The position numbers and the translations under genes are program-made. Shown here piece after piece: positions 53,859-63,600 of a stretch of DNA of 64,000 bases. Numbering within the stretch: the first letter of the stretch is position 1; each line of letters opens with the position of its first letter. Location of the stretch: NCBI RefSeq assembly GCF_017948405.1, contig NZ_CP072844.1, positions 1,550,001-1,614,000 on the forward strand. The letters are read 5' to 3'. The notes beneath the pieces are model-generated. The model searched no databases. It saw only the letters and a program-made list of their open reading frames with translations, and was not told the DNA's origin. This stretch comes from Psychrosphaera aestuarii. GTDB lineage: Bacteria; Pseudomonadota; Gammaproteobacteria; Enterobacterales; Alteromonadaceae.

Positions 53859-56427
53859 GTTTATGACTTGGCTTGGCTTATCGCTAAGACTCTTTAGGCG
53901 GGAGTTTGGCCGCGGTGAGCTTACCGTAATCGCGTTATCAATAGTGCTTGCTGTTTCATCAGTAATGGCATTGAGCAGCCTCACTGACCGTGTTCAACAA
54001 TCTATTTTGGCAAAAAGTGCTGAGTTTTTAGCTGCTGATAAAGATTTAATTAGTCCAATTGAGATTAACCAAGAATATTTTGATAAAGCTGAGTCTTTAG
54101 GCCTCAATATCGACAAACATATATACTTTTCGTCGATGGCCTTTGCTGGCGAAAAAATGAATTTAGCGGTCGTAAAGGCGGTTACACAAAATTATCCGCT
54201 GAGAGGCGAGCTTACGGTTCAATCGACACAAGATTCAACTGACACCTTCGTAACTAAAGGTCCAAAGCCTGGCGTAGTTTGGATTAGCAAACGACTTTAT
54301 TATGCGTTGGACAAGCCAGAGGAAATTGATGTTGGAGAAGCCAGTTTTAAAGTTGGTGGCATTATCGATGCTGAACCTGATGCGCCGTTTCAAGTCTTCA
54401 ATTCGGGTACTCGAGTCATAATGAACGTGGCAGATATGCCAAAAACAGAGGTAATTCAACCTGGTAGTCGCGTTACTTATGCTGGTTTATTCGCCGGGTC
54501 AGAACAGCAACTCCAAAGTTACGAAGGGTGGATAACACCACAATTATCGGAAAGCCAAAAGTTCAGAGGTGTGAAAGAGGGCGCTTCTGGCATTACTAGT
54601 TCATTAGAAAGAGCTGAAAGCTTTCTTATGCTAGCAGGTGTTTTAGGTGTATTGCTTGCGGCAATCGCCATCTCGGTTTCTGCAAGACTTTACAGCCAAC
54701 GACATTTAGATTCTATTGCGATAATGAAAACACTTGGCGCAAGTGTTAGACAAGTACAAGTCATTTACCTTTTTCAACTTTGCCTTATTGCAATAGTTAG
54801 TATTGCAGTAGGCTTAGTGATAGGTGCAGGCATGCAATCATTAGCTTTGTATTCTTTAGCAGATTATTTACCTAAAACACTACCACCCTTAGGATTGAAA
54901 CCGTTTTTTGTCGCGACTATTACAGGTTTTGTTTGTGCTTTGATGTTCTCGGTACCTGCATTGTTGAAGCTGTTTAATGTACCACCATTAAGAGTACTTA
55001 GACGAAACTTAGGCGATGGCGTGACGTCGTCATTAAGCTCGCAAATTATAATGGTAGTGACTACCATTGCTCTAGTTTGGTTTTATAGCCAAGATCTCCG
55101 ACTAACAGCAATCGTGCTTGGTGCTGGCGCTGTATTATCTGTGGTAATTATCATTGTATCTAGAGTACTCTTATCTGCGTGTAGAGTACTAAGTACAAAA
55201 ACTAGCAATAGTGCACTTAAACTAGCATTGGCCTCACTACAACGCCGTTCAAAGGAGAACGTATCACAAGTCATCGGTTTTACGTTGGCGATAATGCTCG
55301 TATTGATATTGTACTCGCTAAAAAATTCAATAATACAAGAATGGCAAGAACAAATGCCACAGGGAGCGCCAAACCACTTCATTATTAACATAGCGCAATA
55401 TGAGCTACCTGCTATTGAGGCTAGATTTGAAGAACAGGGGATAAAACCAGAACAATTTTATCCGATTGTTAGAGGTCGTTTAACTCAAATAAATGATGAG
55501 ATTCTTAAGCAAAGAAGAGACAACGAGCAAGAAGACGGCGCTAAATTCAAAGGCAAAAAAGAGCTCCATGAAAAAAGTGAGTCCAACGAAAATAATGAAG
55601 AAGCGAAAGAAGAGGCTCGTACAGGTTTTGGTCGTGAGCTTAATTTAACGTTTACTCAAAAATTCCCTGATAATAACGAAATTATCGAGGGTGAATGGAT
55701 GCCGGCAAATGTAGAAAAACAAGTATCAGTAGAAGCTAAAGTTGCAGAGCGTTTAGAGTTAAAACTAGGCGATCAGTTGTCGTTCTTAATCGGTTCTCAA
55801 ACCGTTAGCGCAAAAATTACAAGTATTAGAACGGTAGACTGGAATAGTCTTCAACCGAATTTCTATATGATATTTAGTGATGATGTTATTGGCGATTTTC
55901 CAGCGACTTACATCACTTCATTTTATCTACCTAAAGAAGAAAAGTTATGGCTAAATGAGTTAGTAGCCGATTATCCAACTCTTAGTATTATTGATGTTGC
56001 TGCTATGTTAGAGCAAATTCAAAGTGTGATAGCGCAGGTGTCGGTTGCGATACAGTTTGTTTTATTAATAGTTGTAATAGCAGCAACACTGGTTTTATTA
56101 GCACAAGTTCAATCGTCTCTAGATGAAAGGAAAAAGGAGACGGTAATCTTTAGAACAATAGGTGCCAAAGGTTCAATAATTCGTAATGCGATTACGTACG
56201 AGTTTATTAGCTTAGGGGGAATAGCAGGCTTTATAGCGGCACTTGTTGCAGAGTTTAGCTTATACCTATTGCAAACTTACTCATTCAAGATGGACTGGGT
56301 GTGGCATTGGGAGTTGTGGCTAATTGGCCCGCTGGTTGGAGCTGCCTTTGTTGCAATAATAGGCTCACTAAGTACGCGGTCGTTGTTAAAAATCACACCT
56401 AGCGAGCTAATAAGACAATTGGCTTAG
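53848..56427 (+). CDS. ybbP: YbbP-type ABC permease
   Basis: An 859-residue inner-membrane permease of the FtsX/MacB superfamily, in the ten-helix YbbP arrangement with two FtsX domains (about residues 250-380 and 720-855) and large periplasmic regions. The N-terminus (LRLFRREFGRGELTVIALSI) and C-terminus (SLSTRSLLKITPSELIRQLA) are typical. A strongly charged stretch of about 45 residues (550-595: QRRDNEQEDGAKFKGKKEL, then Glu/Asn-rich) interrupts the second periplasmic part and looks like a disordered insertion. Translation is coupled to ybbA. Confidence 0.92.
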   Translation: MQNKFMTWLGLSLRLFRREFGRGELTVIALSIVLAVSSVMALSSLTDRVQQSILAKSAEFLAADKDLISPIEINQEYFDKAESLGLNIDKHIYFSSMAFAGEKMNLAVVKAVTQNYPLRGELTVQSTQDSTDTFVTKGPKPGVVWISKRLYYALDKPEEIDVGEASFKVGGIIDAEPDAPFQVFNSGTRVIMNVADMPKTEVIQPGSRVTYAGLFAGSEQQLQSYEGWITPQLSESQKFRGVKEGASGITSSLERAESFLMLAGVLGVLLAAIAISVSARLYSQRHLDSIAIMKTLGASVRQVQVIYLFQLCLIAIVSIAVGLVIGAGMQSLALYSLADYLPKTLPPLGLKPFFVATITGFVCALMFSVPALLKLFNVPPLRVLRRNLGDGVTSSLSSQIIMVVTTIALVWFYSQDLRLTAIVLGAGAVLSVVIIIVSRVLLSACRVLSTKTSNSALKLALASLQRRSKENVSQVIGFTLAIMLVLILYSLKNSIIQEWQEQMPQGAPNHFIINIAQYELPAIEARFEEQGIKPEQFYPIVRGRLTQINDEILKQRRDNEQEDGAKFKGKKELHEKSESNENNEEAKEEARTGFGRELNLTFTQKFPDNNEIIEGEWMPANVEKQVSVEAKVAERLELKLGDQLSFLIGSQTVSAKITSIRTVDWNSLQPNFYMIFSDDVIGDFPATYITSFYLPKEEKLWLNELVADYPTLSIIDVAAMLEQIQSVIAQVSVAIQFVLLIVVIAATLVLLAQVQSSLDERKKETVIFRTIGAKGSIIRNAITYEFISLGGIAGFIAALVAEFSLYLLQTYSFKMDWVWHWELWLIGPLVGAAFVAIIGSLSTRSLLKITPSELIRQLA

Positions 56428-56439
56428 TATCTGAGGTTG

Positions 56440-56469
56440 ACGCTTTTGGAATTAATCTTCCAAAAGCGT
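56440..56469. terminator. Hairpin between convergent ybbP and mlaC-like genes
   Basis: ACGCTTTTGGAA (56440-56451) and TTCCAAAAGCGT (56458-56469) form a perfect 12-base stem with a six-base loop that contains part of the mlaC-like stop codon. There is no T-run on either side, so termination efficiency is uncertain. Confidence 0.55.
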
Positions 56470-57123
56470 TTCAGCAACTTGCCCTATACCTTCGTTTCTT
56501 AATGGTTGTGACAACTCAGCTCGTTTTGAATCAATTAAGCTGATGCCTTCAACGATAAGATCGTACGCTTTCCATTCGCCAGTTTTGCTGTTTTTACGTA
56601 ATTTGAAAATCATTGACAGAGGCTTACCACCTGGTTGTAGAAGTTCAGTTCGAACTGCTACCATTTTTTGACCAGTGACATCTTTTTTAGGCTCGTAATT
56701 TACTTCTTGATTATTGTATTGAACTAAGGCTGACGAATACGTTTCTACGAGGTTTCTTTCCATCGCATCAACAAATAAATCACGTTCTTCTTTTGTCGAT
56801 TGTTTTAGTTGAGGACCTAAAATTTTATAAGCTGCAAATCTAACATCTACAAAAGGCAACAATTGTTGTTTAACAATCAATTCCATTAACTCTTTTGTTG
56901 TTTTTTCATCGCCACGAGACTTCGCATCAGTAACAGATTTAAAGACGACTTTAGATAAAGACTCGACGATATCGTAAGGAGAACTATCCGGTGAAATTTG
57001 TGTAATTTCACTTTGATACTTTGTTATCAGTTGCTCGGTATTTAACGGCTTGTTATCTAAAGAAGCAGCATAGCTTGGGATAAGTAATAAAAGAGCGGTT
57101 AGAGAAATTGATATTTTAAACAT
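56452..57123 (-). CDS. MlaC/Ttg2D-like periplasmic phospholipid-binding protein, solo
   Basis: A 223-residue protein with a Sec signal peptide (LTALLLLIPSYAAS). The Ttg2/MlaC fold is recognisable from LLPFVDVRFAAYKILGP, a middle helix set and the beta-sheet segment VAVRTELLQPGGKPLSMIFKLRK with GEWKAYDLIVEGIS. MlaC normally shuttles phospholipids between MlaFEDB and MlaA, but no other mla gene is here. It is convergent with ybbP. A TetR-type palindrome lies 37 bases upstream of its start. It may serve a different lipid system, so I give no gene symbol. Confidence 0.85.
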   Translation of the reverse strand: MFKISISLTALLLLIPSYAASLDNKPLNTEQLITKYQSEITQISPDSSPYDIVESLSKVVFKSVTDAKSRGDEKTTKELMELIVKQQLLPFVDVRFAAYKILGPQLKQSTKEERDLFVDAMERNLVETYSSALVQYNNQEVNYEPKKDVTGQKMVAVRTELLQPGGKPLSMIFKLRKNSKTGEWKAYDLIVEGISLIDSKRAELSQPLRNEGIGQVAETLLED

Positions 57124-57159
57124 GACACAGAGTCCTTAATTTCGAATAGCAGAATTGTA

Positions 57160-57177
57160 ATACCGACCGTTCGGTAT
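57160..57177. promoter_or_regulatory. TetR-type operator before the mlaC-like gene
   Basis: ATACCGACCGTTCGGTAT is an 18-base near-perfect palindrome (arms ATACCGA and TCGGTAT). This form is common for TetR-family operators. It lies between the mlaC-like start (57123) and tatD, closer to mlaC. Confidence 0.6.
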
Positions 57178-57310
57178 GTAAACACTATTCTGTGTGATTT
57201 TTATATACAGCAATAAATTCATAAACTTTGTAGGAGGTACGAACCATATGCCTTTTTTTCTCACTTCTTTTGTAAGATAATTATAGTTGATATTTAATTT
57301 AGGGGTATTT

Positions 57311-58096
57311 ATGCGTTTTGTAGACTCACACTGTCATTTAGACAGAATTGATCTTGAGAAAGAAAACATCGATTTTAAAGATTTATTCGATAACGCAAGT
57401 GCAAATAGCGTTGAACATATGTTGTGCGTCGCGATTTCAATGGATCAGTTCCCTGAGATGGTAGCAAAGTCTGAAGCATATCCTAATGTATCGTTCTCTT
57501 GCGGGGTTCATCCGTTACACGTTGGAGAAGACAAAAACTTTAGTTTATCCGATTTAACGTCATTAGCTTCAAATAAGCGAGTAGTCGCAATAGGCGAGAC
57601 AGGTCTAGATTATTACTACTCAAAAGACTCTATTGCGGAACAGCAAAAGTCATTTGCTCATCACATCGAAGTCGGCAATGAATTAAACAAGCCTATTATT
57701 GTCCATACTCGTGATGCCAGGGAAGATACAATAGCAATATTAAAGGCTCACAATGCTGACAAGTGTCGAGGCGTATTACATTGCTTTACAGAGTCATGGG
57801 AAATGGCAAAACAAGCAATGGATTTAAACTTCTACATTTCTATTTCAGGCATAGTGACGTTTAAAAACGCTGTAGAGTTACAAGATGTGGTTCGCAAAAT
57901 GCCATTAGACAGACTTCTAATAGAAACGGACTCACCGTATTTAGCGCCAGTTCCTTATCGAGGCAAACAAAACCAACCAGCTTATGTTAAGCATGTTGCT
58001 GAGTTTGTTGCTCAATTAAAAGGAGTGTCTGTTGAAGAAGTTGCAAATCAAACGACGCAAAACTTCAAAGATCTATTTACCACAGCTGAATTATAA
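57311..58096 (+). CDS. TatD-family hydrolase (YcfH type)
   Basis: Metal-dependent hydrolase of 261 residues with a TIM-barrel fold. Metal ligands are in DSHCHLD, GETGLDYYY, HTRDAREDT, HCFTES and ETDSPYLAP. TatD proteins act as 3'-5' DNA exonucleases or D-tyrosyl/other deacylases; the activity of this subgroup is uncertain. The ATG at 57311 is chosen over an upstream start at 57287 because AGGGG lies six bases before it and DSHCHLD is then near the N-terminus, as in the family. Confidence 0.9.
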   Translation: MRFVDSHCHLDRIDLEKENIDFKDLFDNASANSVEHMLCVAISMDQFPEMVAKSEAYPNVSFSCGVHPLHVGEDKNFSLSDLTSLASNKRVVAIGETGLDYYYSKDSIAEQQKSFAHHIEVGNELNKPIIVHTRDAREDTIAILKAHNADKCRGVLHCFTESWEMAKQAMDLNFYISISGIVTFKNAVELQDVVRKMPLDRLLIETDSPYLAPVPYRGKQNQPAYVKHVAEFVAQLKGVSVEEVANQTTQNFKDLFTTAEL

Positions 58097-58148
58097 ATAT
58101 TCACGTCCACGAACAACTTTGGTGATTCATTAACGTTGAATTTTAAAC

Positions 58149-58181
58149 AAAAAAAAGCCCAGAACGATTCCTGATCTGGGC
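58149..58181 (-). terminator. Strong terminator, minus strand
   Basis: GCCCAGA / TCTGGGC has an 11-base loop and eight Ts on the minus strand. It lies about 300 bases after the LysR stop. Confidence 0.88.
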
Positions 58182-58210
58182 GAGGGAATGGCTCTTTTAG
58201 AGCCGTGCGC
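58149..58210 (-). ncRNA. Candidate small RNA (about 60 nt) with two hairpins
   Basis: Minus-strand TTGACA (58243-58238) and TAAAGT (58219-58214), 18 bases apart, could start a transcript near 58207. It would fold into GGCTCT-aaa-AGAGCC and then the terminator GCCCAGA / TCTGGGC (58181-58175 with 58163-58157) followed by T8. The spacer between the promoter hexamers is itself a palindrome, AAGTACA-GAGA-TGTACTT, suggesting regulation. I do not recognise the RNA as a known family. Alternatively this is only the 3' end of the LysR transcript, 300 bases upstream. Confidence 0.32.
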
Positions 58211-58475
58211 TAAACTTTAAGTACATCTCTGTACTTCTGTCAAATCATGATAATGAATCGACTACTGTCAATTAGATTAGCCCAATCAGACGATAAATGA
58301 AAGTTGACCTTTCTGATTTTTTTACTAGTTGTGATCAAGGGTTTAATACTGTGTGAAAAAGTTAAACCCCGCTTTTAAACTGGTTTTCCTCAGGTTATGC
58401 ACAGCTTATTGATTGGATAAAATAGGGCTCAAAAAGCGTGCTTGTAAACCAATCTGTACGAATGCGTATTTTTTC

Positions 58476-59357
58476 CTAAAATGACTGCCATATTTTTTCA
58501 GCTACTGGCCCTAGTGTAGTGTAGCGATTTTTTATGATCCTAATCTCGCTAATAACCGGCGATGACATCTTATCAATTGGGAAACGTAAAAAATGACGTT
58601 CCATAATTTCATCCCAATAGCCATCTGTTATCGGGCCCCAACCTAGTTTGGCATGAAGTGCCGATAGCATTGACGTCAAGTTATTTACCTTAACGATACT
58701 TCGCCCTATAGGTTTCATTATTTTTGCCTGATTTAAGTTTACTCCAAACTCTCTAGGTAATAACTGAGGTAACTTTCGAAGTATCGACTCGTTGAGCTCT
58801 TCAGATTTATGCACCCCAAATGGCGCAACAAGATCTTTATGAACACAATAAAACATAGTCATAGGTTTTATTGTTTTAGACTGAAAGTCACCCTCACTGG
58901 CAAACGTCAATAACCAGGGTGTTATGGCCAGTTGAACTTCGTGCTTTAAAAGGCGGGATAAACTATTAAGTCGACTTTCCGTTTCAATGATAAGTTCGGT
59001 ATCGGGAAATTGCTTTTGGATAGGTTGGAGGGTACTTAAAATAGAACTGACATTAGCTGTGTCTTCTATAGCAATAGCAACTTCATGCTCAATACCGGAT
59101 TTTAGACTGGTGGTAAATTCACTTAGCTCGTGAAGATGATCTAATATCGCTTTCGATTTTTGGTAATAGGTCAATCCTTTTTCAGTTGGTTTAAGTCTAT
59201 AATTTGTTCGGTCAAAAAGTGAAAAACCGATAAATTCTTCTAGTCTTTTTATAGTCATACTTATTGCAGGTTGCGTTTTAGATAATTTTTGCGCTGCAGA
59301 GTTGATGGAGCCGGTCTCAACAATAGTTACAAAAGTTTCTAATTGTTCTAGTTTCAT
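58476..59357 (-). CDS. LysR-family regulator, probably of the adjacent RND pump
   Basis: A 293-residue LysR regulator. The helix-turn-helix (GSINSAAQKLSKTQPAISMTI, residues 17-37) and an effector domain from about residue 90 are visible. It is divergent from an RND adaptor/permease operon. The 119 bases between the starts hold a perfect palindrome 14 bases from its own ATG, which suggests autoregulation and control of the pump. GGGGA precedes the ATG. Effector unknown. Confidence 0.9.
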   Translation of the reverse strand: MKLEQLETFVTIVETGSINSAAQKLSKTQPAISMTIKRLEEFIGFSLFDRTNYRLKPTEKGLTYYQKSKAILDHLHELSEFTTSLKSGIEHEVAIAIEDTANVSSILSTLQPIQKQFPDTELIIETESRLNSLSRLLKHEVQLAITPWLLTFASEGDFQSKTIKPMTMFYCVHKDLVAPFGVHKSEELNESILRKLPQLLPREFGVNLNQAKIMKPIGRSIVKVNNLTSMLSALHAKLGWGPITDGYWDEIMERHFLRFPIDKMSSPVISEIRIIKNRYTTLGPVAEKIWQSF

Positions 59358-59371
59358 TATTGATAATCCCC

Positions 59372-59398
59372 AAGAGTATAAGTAAATCTTATACTCTT
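59372..59398. promoter_or_regulatory. Palindromic operator between LysR and RND genes
   Basis: AAGAGTATAAG (59372-59382), a five-base centre and CTTATACTCTT (59388-59398) form a perfect 11-base inverted repeat containing the T-N11-A spacing expected of LysR boxes. It lies between the divergent starts. Confidence 0.7.
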
Positions 59399-59476
59399 AT
59401 TAATTTAATATAAATATGAATTATCTAGATAGGTGATAAGATTTTACAAATCGCTTATAAATATAAGGTCTAATCA

Positions 59477-60613
59477 ATGAGTTACTCTAAACTTTTCAAT
59501 ACAATTTCATTAGTCGCTATTATTAGCTCACAATTAGTTTTATCAGGATGCACTAAAGAAGAGAAAGACCTTGAGGCACCTTCGAATATAGTTAGACCTG
59601 CCAAATTAGCGCAGGTAAAACAAGTTAGTGGAGATACCATTCGGACTTTTCCAGCGACAGTGGAACCATCAACTTATGCCCACCTTGCTTTTAGAGTAAA
59701 CGGCGAAATTGCCGAAATTAAAGTAGTGGCCGGACAAAACGTTAAAAAAGACGATGTGTTAGCCGTACTCGACGACAGCGATTTTATTATCCAGCATAAG
59801 CAAGCTCAAGCCCGTTTCAAATTAACTAGTTCTCAGTTTGAACGAGCCAATAAATTGTTAAAAGAAAAACTTATTTCGTCTGCAGAATATGATCAAATTA
59901 AAGCCGAATTAGACATTGCCTCTGCGCAACTTGATGCTGCAAAAAACAACCTTAAGTATTCGGTCATTAAAGCGCCATTTAGCGGCATAGTTGCCCACAC
60001 TAATGTAGAGGCGTTTGAGTTTGTACAGGCTAAACAGCCAATAATGGAATTACAAGGGCGCGAAACAATTGACGTAGTAATTCAAGTGCCTGAACAATTG
60101 ATGATTAAATTGCCAAAATCAACTAAAGCACAAACGTATCAGCCAACGCTAATTTTTGATGGCAATCAACAAAATAAATATAAAGTAACGCTTAAGGAAC
60201 ATGACATTATCCCAAATCCGGCGACAAAGTCTTATCAAGTCGTGTTTTCGTTACCAACACCTGAAGATATTAATGTGTTGCCTGGCATGACAGGTGCGCT
60301 GGAAGTTGAGCTCGATAAATTGCTAGCGAGTGATATAAATGCGTTAATTGTCCCAATATCAGCGGTATTTGTGCCAAATAGCAAAGTACAAGATTCCCAA
60401 GCGACTAATACCCAATTTGTTATGAAAGTACGAAAAGACATGAGTACCGAGCTTGTTGCTGTTGAAGTAGTTGAAACACGTCAAAGTGGAATGGTAATAA
60501 AAGCGTTAGAGGCTGGAAAGCTCATCTCAGGCGATAAGGTGATTGCGGCTGGTCCTCATTTGCTAGTTGAAGGACAAAGTGTTTCAGAATGGAAGCAAGA
60601 GAGAGGGCTGTAA
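59477..60613 (+). CDS. RND efflux periplasmic adaptor lipoprotein
   Basis: A 378-residue membrane-fusion protein. The lipobox VLSGC gives lipidation at Cys25. The lipoyl halves AEIKVVAGQNVKKDDVLAVLDD and VIKAPFSGIVAHTNV (the latter near residue 170) flank a short hairpin. A beta-barrel and a membrane-proximal domain (VPISAVFVPNSKV) follow. AAGG precedes the ATG. It is cotranscribed with the RND permease that follows one base after its stop. No outer-membrane channel gene accompanies it. Confidence 0.92.
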   Translation: MSYSKLFNTISLVAIISSQLVLSGCTKEEKDLEAPSNIVRPAKLAQVKQVSGDTIRTFPATVEPSTYAHLAFRVNGEIAEIKVVAGQNVKKDDVLAVLDDSDFIIQHKQAQARFKLTSSQFERANKLLKEKLISSAEYDQIKAELDIASAQLDAAKNNLKYSVIKAPFSGIVAHTNVEAFEFVQAKQPIMELQGRETIDVVIQVPEQLMIKLPKSTKAQTYQPTLIFDGNQQNKYKVTLKEHDIIPNPATKSYQVVFSLPTPEDINVLPGMTGALEVELDKLLASDINALIVPISAVFVPNSKVQDSQATNTQFVMKVRKDMSTELVAVEVVETRQSGMVIKALEAGKLISGDKVIAAGPHLLVEGQSVSEWKQERGL

Positions 60614-60614
60614 A

Positions 60615-63600
60615 ATGTCAGATAGTTTTGATATTGCGAAGTATTTTGTTAAGCAAAAGACGACCTCTTGGTTATTTGCATTAATTTTACTTATCGGCGG
60701 TACAATTTCTTACTTTCAGTTAGGCCAATTAGAAGATCCTGAATTTGTCTTAAAACAAGCGATTGTAATCACTCAGTACCCAGGAGCTTCACCCGTTCAA
60801 GTTGAGGAAGAAGTTACCCACCCGCTCGAAAATGAAATTCAAAAGTTAGCTTATGTTGATAACGTGAAATCGATAACAAGTGCCGGAATCTCACAAATTA
60901 TCGTTGAAATGAAGTCAACGTATCGAAAAGCGGAGCTCAGACAAATTTGGGATGAGTTGCGCCGTAAAATAAACGATTACCGTCCACAGTTACCAGCAGG
61001 TACCGCGCCTACTATAGTTAAAGATGACTTTGGTGATGTATTTGGTGTGTTATTAGCTGTGTCTGGAGACGGCTTTACTAACGATGAATTAAATGATTAC
61101 GTTGATTATATTCGTCGTGAGTTAGTTTTAATAAAAGGGATAGGTAAAGTCACGGTTGTAGGTACTGAGCAAGAGCAAGTTATCATTGAAATGTCACAAA
61201 ATAGAATGGTATCGCTTGGTATTTCAACTGATTATTTGTATCAGTTATTAGCCCAACAGAATGTCGTATCGAACGCTGGATTTGTAAGAGTTGGAGATGA
61301 AAAAATCAGATTTGACCCAACTGGTGAGTTTGCCTCGGTTCAAGAGTTAGGTGATTTGGTAATTAGTCCACCGGGTCAATCAAAACGAATTATTTTGTCT
61401 GACGTCGCAGAAATTTATAAAGATTACGACGAGACGCCAAGTCATATAGTACGCCACAATGGAGCGCCATCAATTTATGTCGGCTTATCGTTTACTTCAG
61501 GTGCAAATGTGGTGGATGTGGGTTCCATCGTCTCCGAAAAACTTAAGGAGCTTGAGTTGCAACGTCCTTATGGCATGGATATCGATACGGTTTATAACCA
61601 ACCCAAAGAAGTAGAGAATTCTGTATCAGGATTTATACAAAGTTTGGTGGAAGCGGTAGTTATTGTCATTATCGTTTTGCTGATATTTATGGGTGTAAAA
61701 ACAGGTCTGTTAATTGGTGGAATATTACTATTGACTGTTTTAGGCACCTTTATTTTTATGCACATTTTAGACTTACAGTTGCACCGAGTCTCTTTAGGGG
61801 CATTAATTATTGCGCTGGGAATGTTAGTTGATAATGCAATTGTCATTGTTGAAGGTGTATTAGTTGGTATCCACAGAAAGATGAGTAAAGCAGATGCAGC
61901 GAGTTTAATTGTTCGTCAGACCAAATGGCCTTTATTAGCAGCTACTTTTATCGCGATAATTGCCTTTGCGCCAATTGGATTGTCACCAGATGCGACAGGC
62001 GAATTTGCCGGTTCTCTGTTTTACGTGCTACTTATATCGTTGCTATTAAGTTGGGTTACGGCCATTACCATAACACCGTTTTACGCGAGTCTACTGTTTA
62101 AAGAGGCAAAAATAACAAATGATGATAACGAAGAAAGCGACCCATATGCTGGCAAACTTTATGTATCGTACAAAAACTTTTTATCGAAAGCGTTAAGGTT
62201 TCCAAAGACGACAATGTTAGCCATGTTTTCGTTATTTGTTGTCGCTGTTATAGGTTTTGGTGCCGTTAAACAATCGTTTTTCCCAGCGTCTAATTTACCT
62301 ATGTTTTATGTTGAATATCGATTGCCGCAAGGGTCTGATATTCGAGCGACTGAAGAAACCGGTAAACGCTTGGAAGCGGCAGTGATGGAAAATGAAAATG
62401 TAGCCTTTGTCTCAAATACAATAGGGCGTGGGGCTGCACGTTTTATGTTGACGTACAATATGGAGTTAAATTATAGCAACTATGGACAATTAATAGTCAG
62501 AGTGAATGACAAAGAACAATTAACGCCAGTGATGAAATCGGTTAGAAGCTATATTGAAAATAACTACCCAGAAATAGAGTCAAAGCTATTACGTGTTGAA
62601 ATTGGTCCTGCACAAGCATCAAAAATTGAAGCCCGATTTTCTGGCTCAGACCCAGCGGTTCTGAGAAGTCTAGCCGACGAGGCCAAACAAATATTATTAG
62701 CTCAGCCGGATGCTAAAAATGTTTCGGACAATTGGAAAAATATGACTAAGGTCATGCGACCAAAGTTTGATGCAATTGCCGCTCGAGAAGTGGGGATCAC
62801 AAAATCGGCAGTGGATGATCTATTACTAACAAACTTTATTGGTAAAACCGTGGGCGTATACAGAGAGGGAACTGAACGTTTACCGATTGTAGTACGGATG
62901 CCAGAGCAACAAAGAAATGTGATTGATAGCATAGAGGATATGCAAATATATTCGCCAGTGTTAGCTCAGTACGTGCCTTTATCTAAAGTGATTTCAGAGT
63001 TTTCAATGGAGTTTGAAGATCCTATTATTAACCGTCGAGATAGAAAGCGAACCTTAACAGTCATGGCGGATCACGACATATTGTCGGATAAAACAGCGGC
63101 ACAGCTATTCGCTAAAGTAAAACCTGAAATAGAAAAAATTAAACTACCTGTTGGTTATGAGCTTACTTGGGGTGGCGAGTTCGAAGCCAGTAAAAAAGCC
63201 CAACAGCCAATTTTTAGTGCGTTACCACTAGGTTTTGCCTTAATGTTTATTATTACTGTTTTGCTATTTAACTCGTTTAAATTGGCTACAGTAATTTGGA
63301 CTACCGTGCCATTAGCAATTATTGGAGTATCATTTGGCTTTTTAACTACGGGAATCGCCTTTGGCTTTATGAGTTTACTTGGTTTGTTAAGCTTATCCGG
63401 AATGTTAATCAAAAATGGTATTGTGTTAGTTGAACAAATCGAGTTGGAAAAAGAGGATGGTCGATCTTTTTACGATGCCATTATTCACGCATCAGTAAGT
63501 CGTGTCCGTCCTGTCTCTATGGCCGCTATTACTACCGTCTTAGGTATGGCTCCGCTATTAACAGATGACTTTTTTAAGAGCATGGCCGTGGTCATTATGT

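Larger units (their letters stand above)
58097..58475. other. Intergenic region between tatD and LysR, with promoter-like and terminator elements
   Basis: No protein gene is visible in these 379 bases. On the minus strand there are two TTGACA hexamers (58271-58266 and 58243-58238), a palindrome in the spacer of the second, a hairpin and a strong terminator. The part 58272-58475 is AT-rich and otherwise empty. It may be the 3' untranslated region of the LysR gene. Confidence 0.6.
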
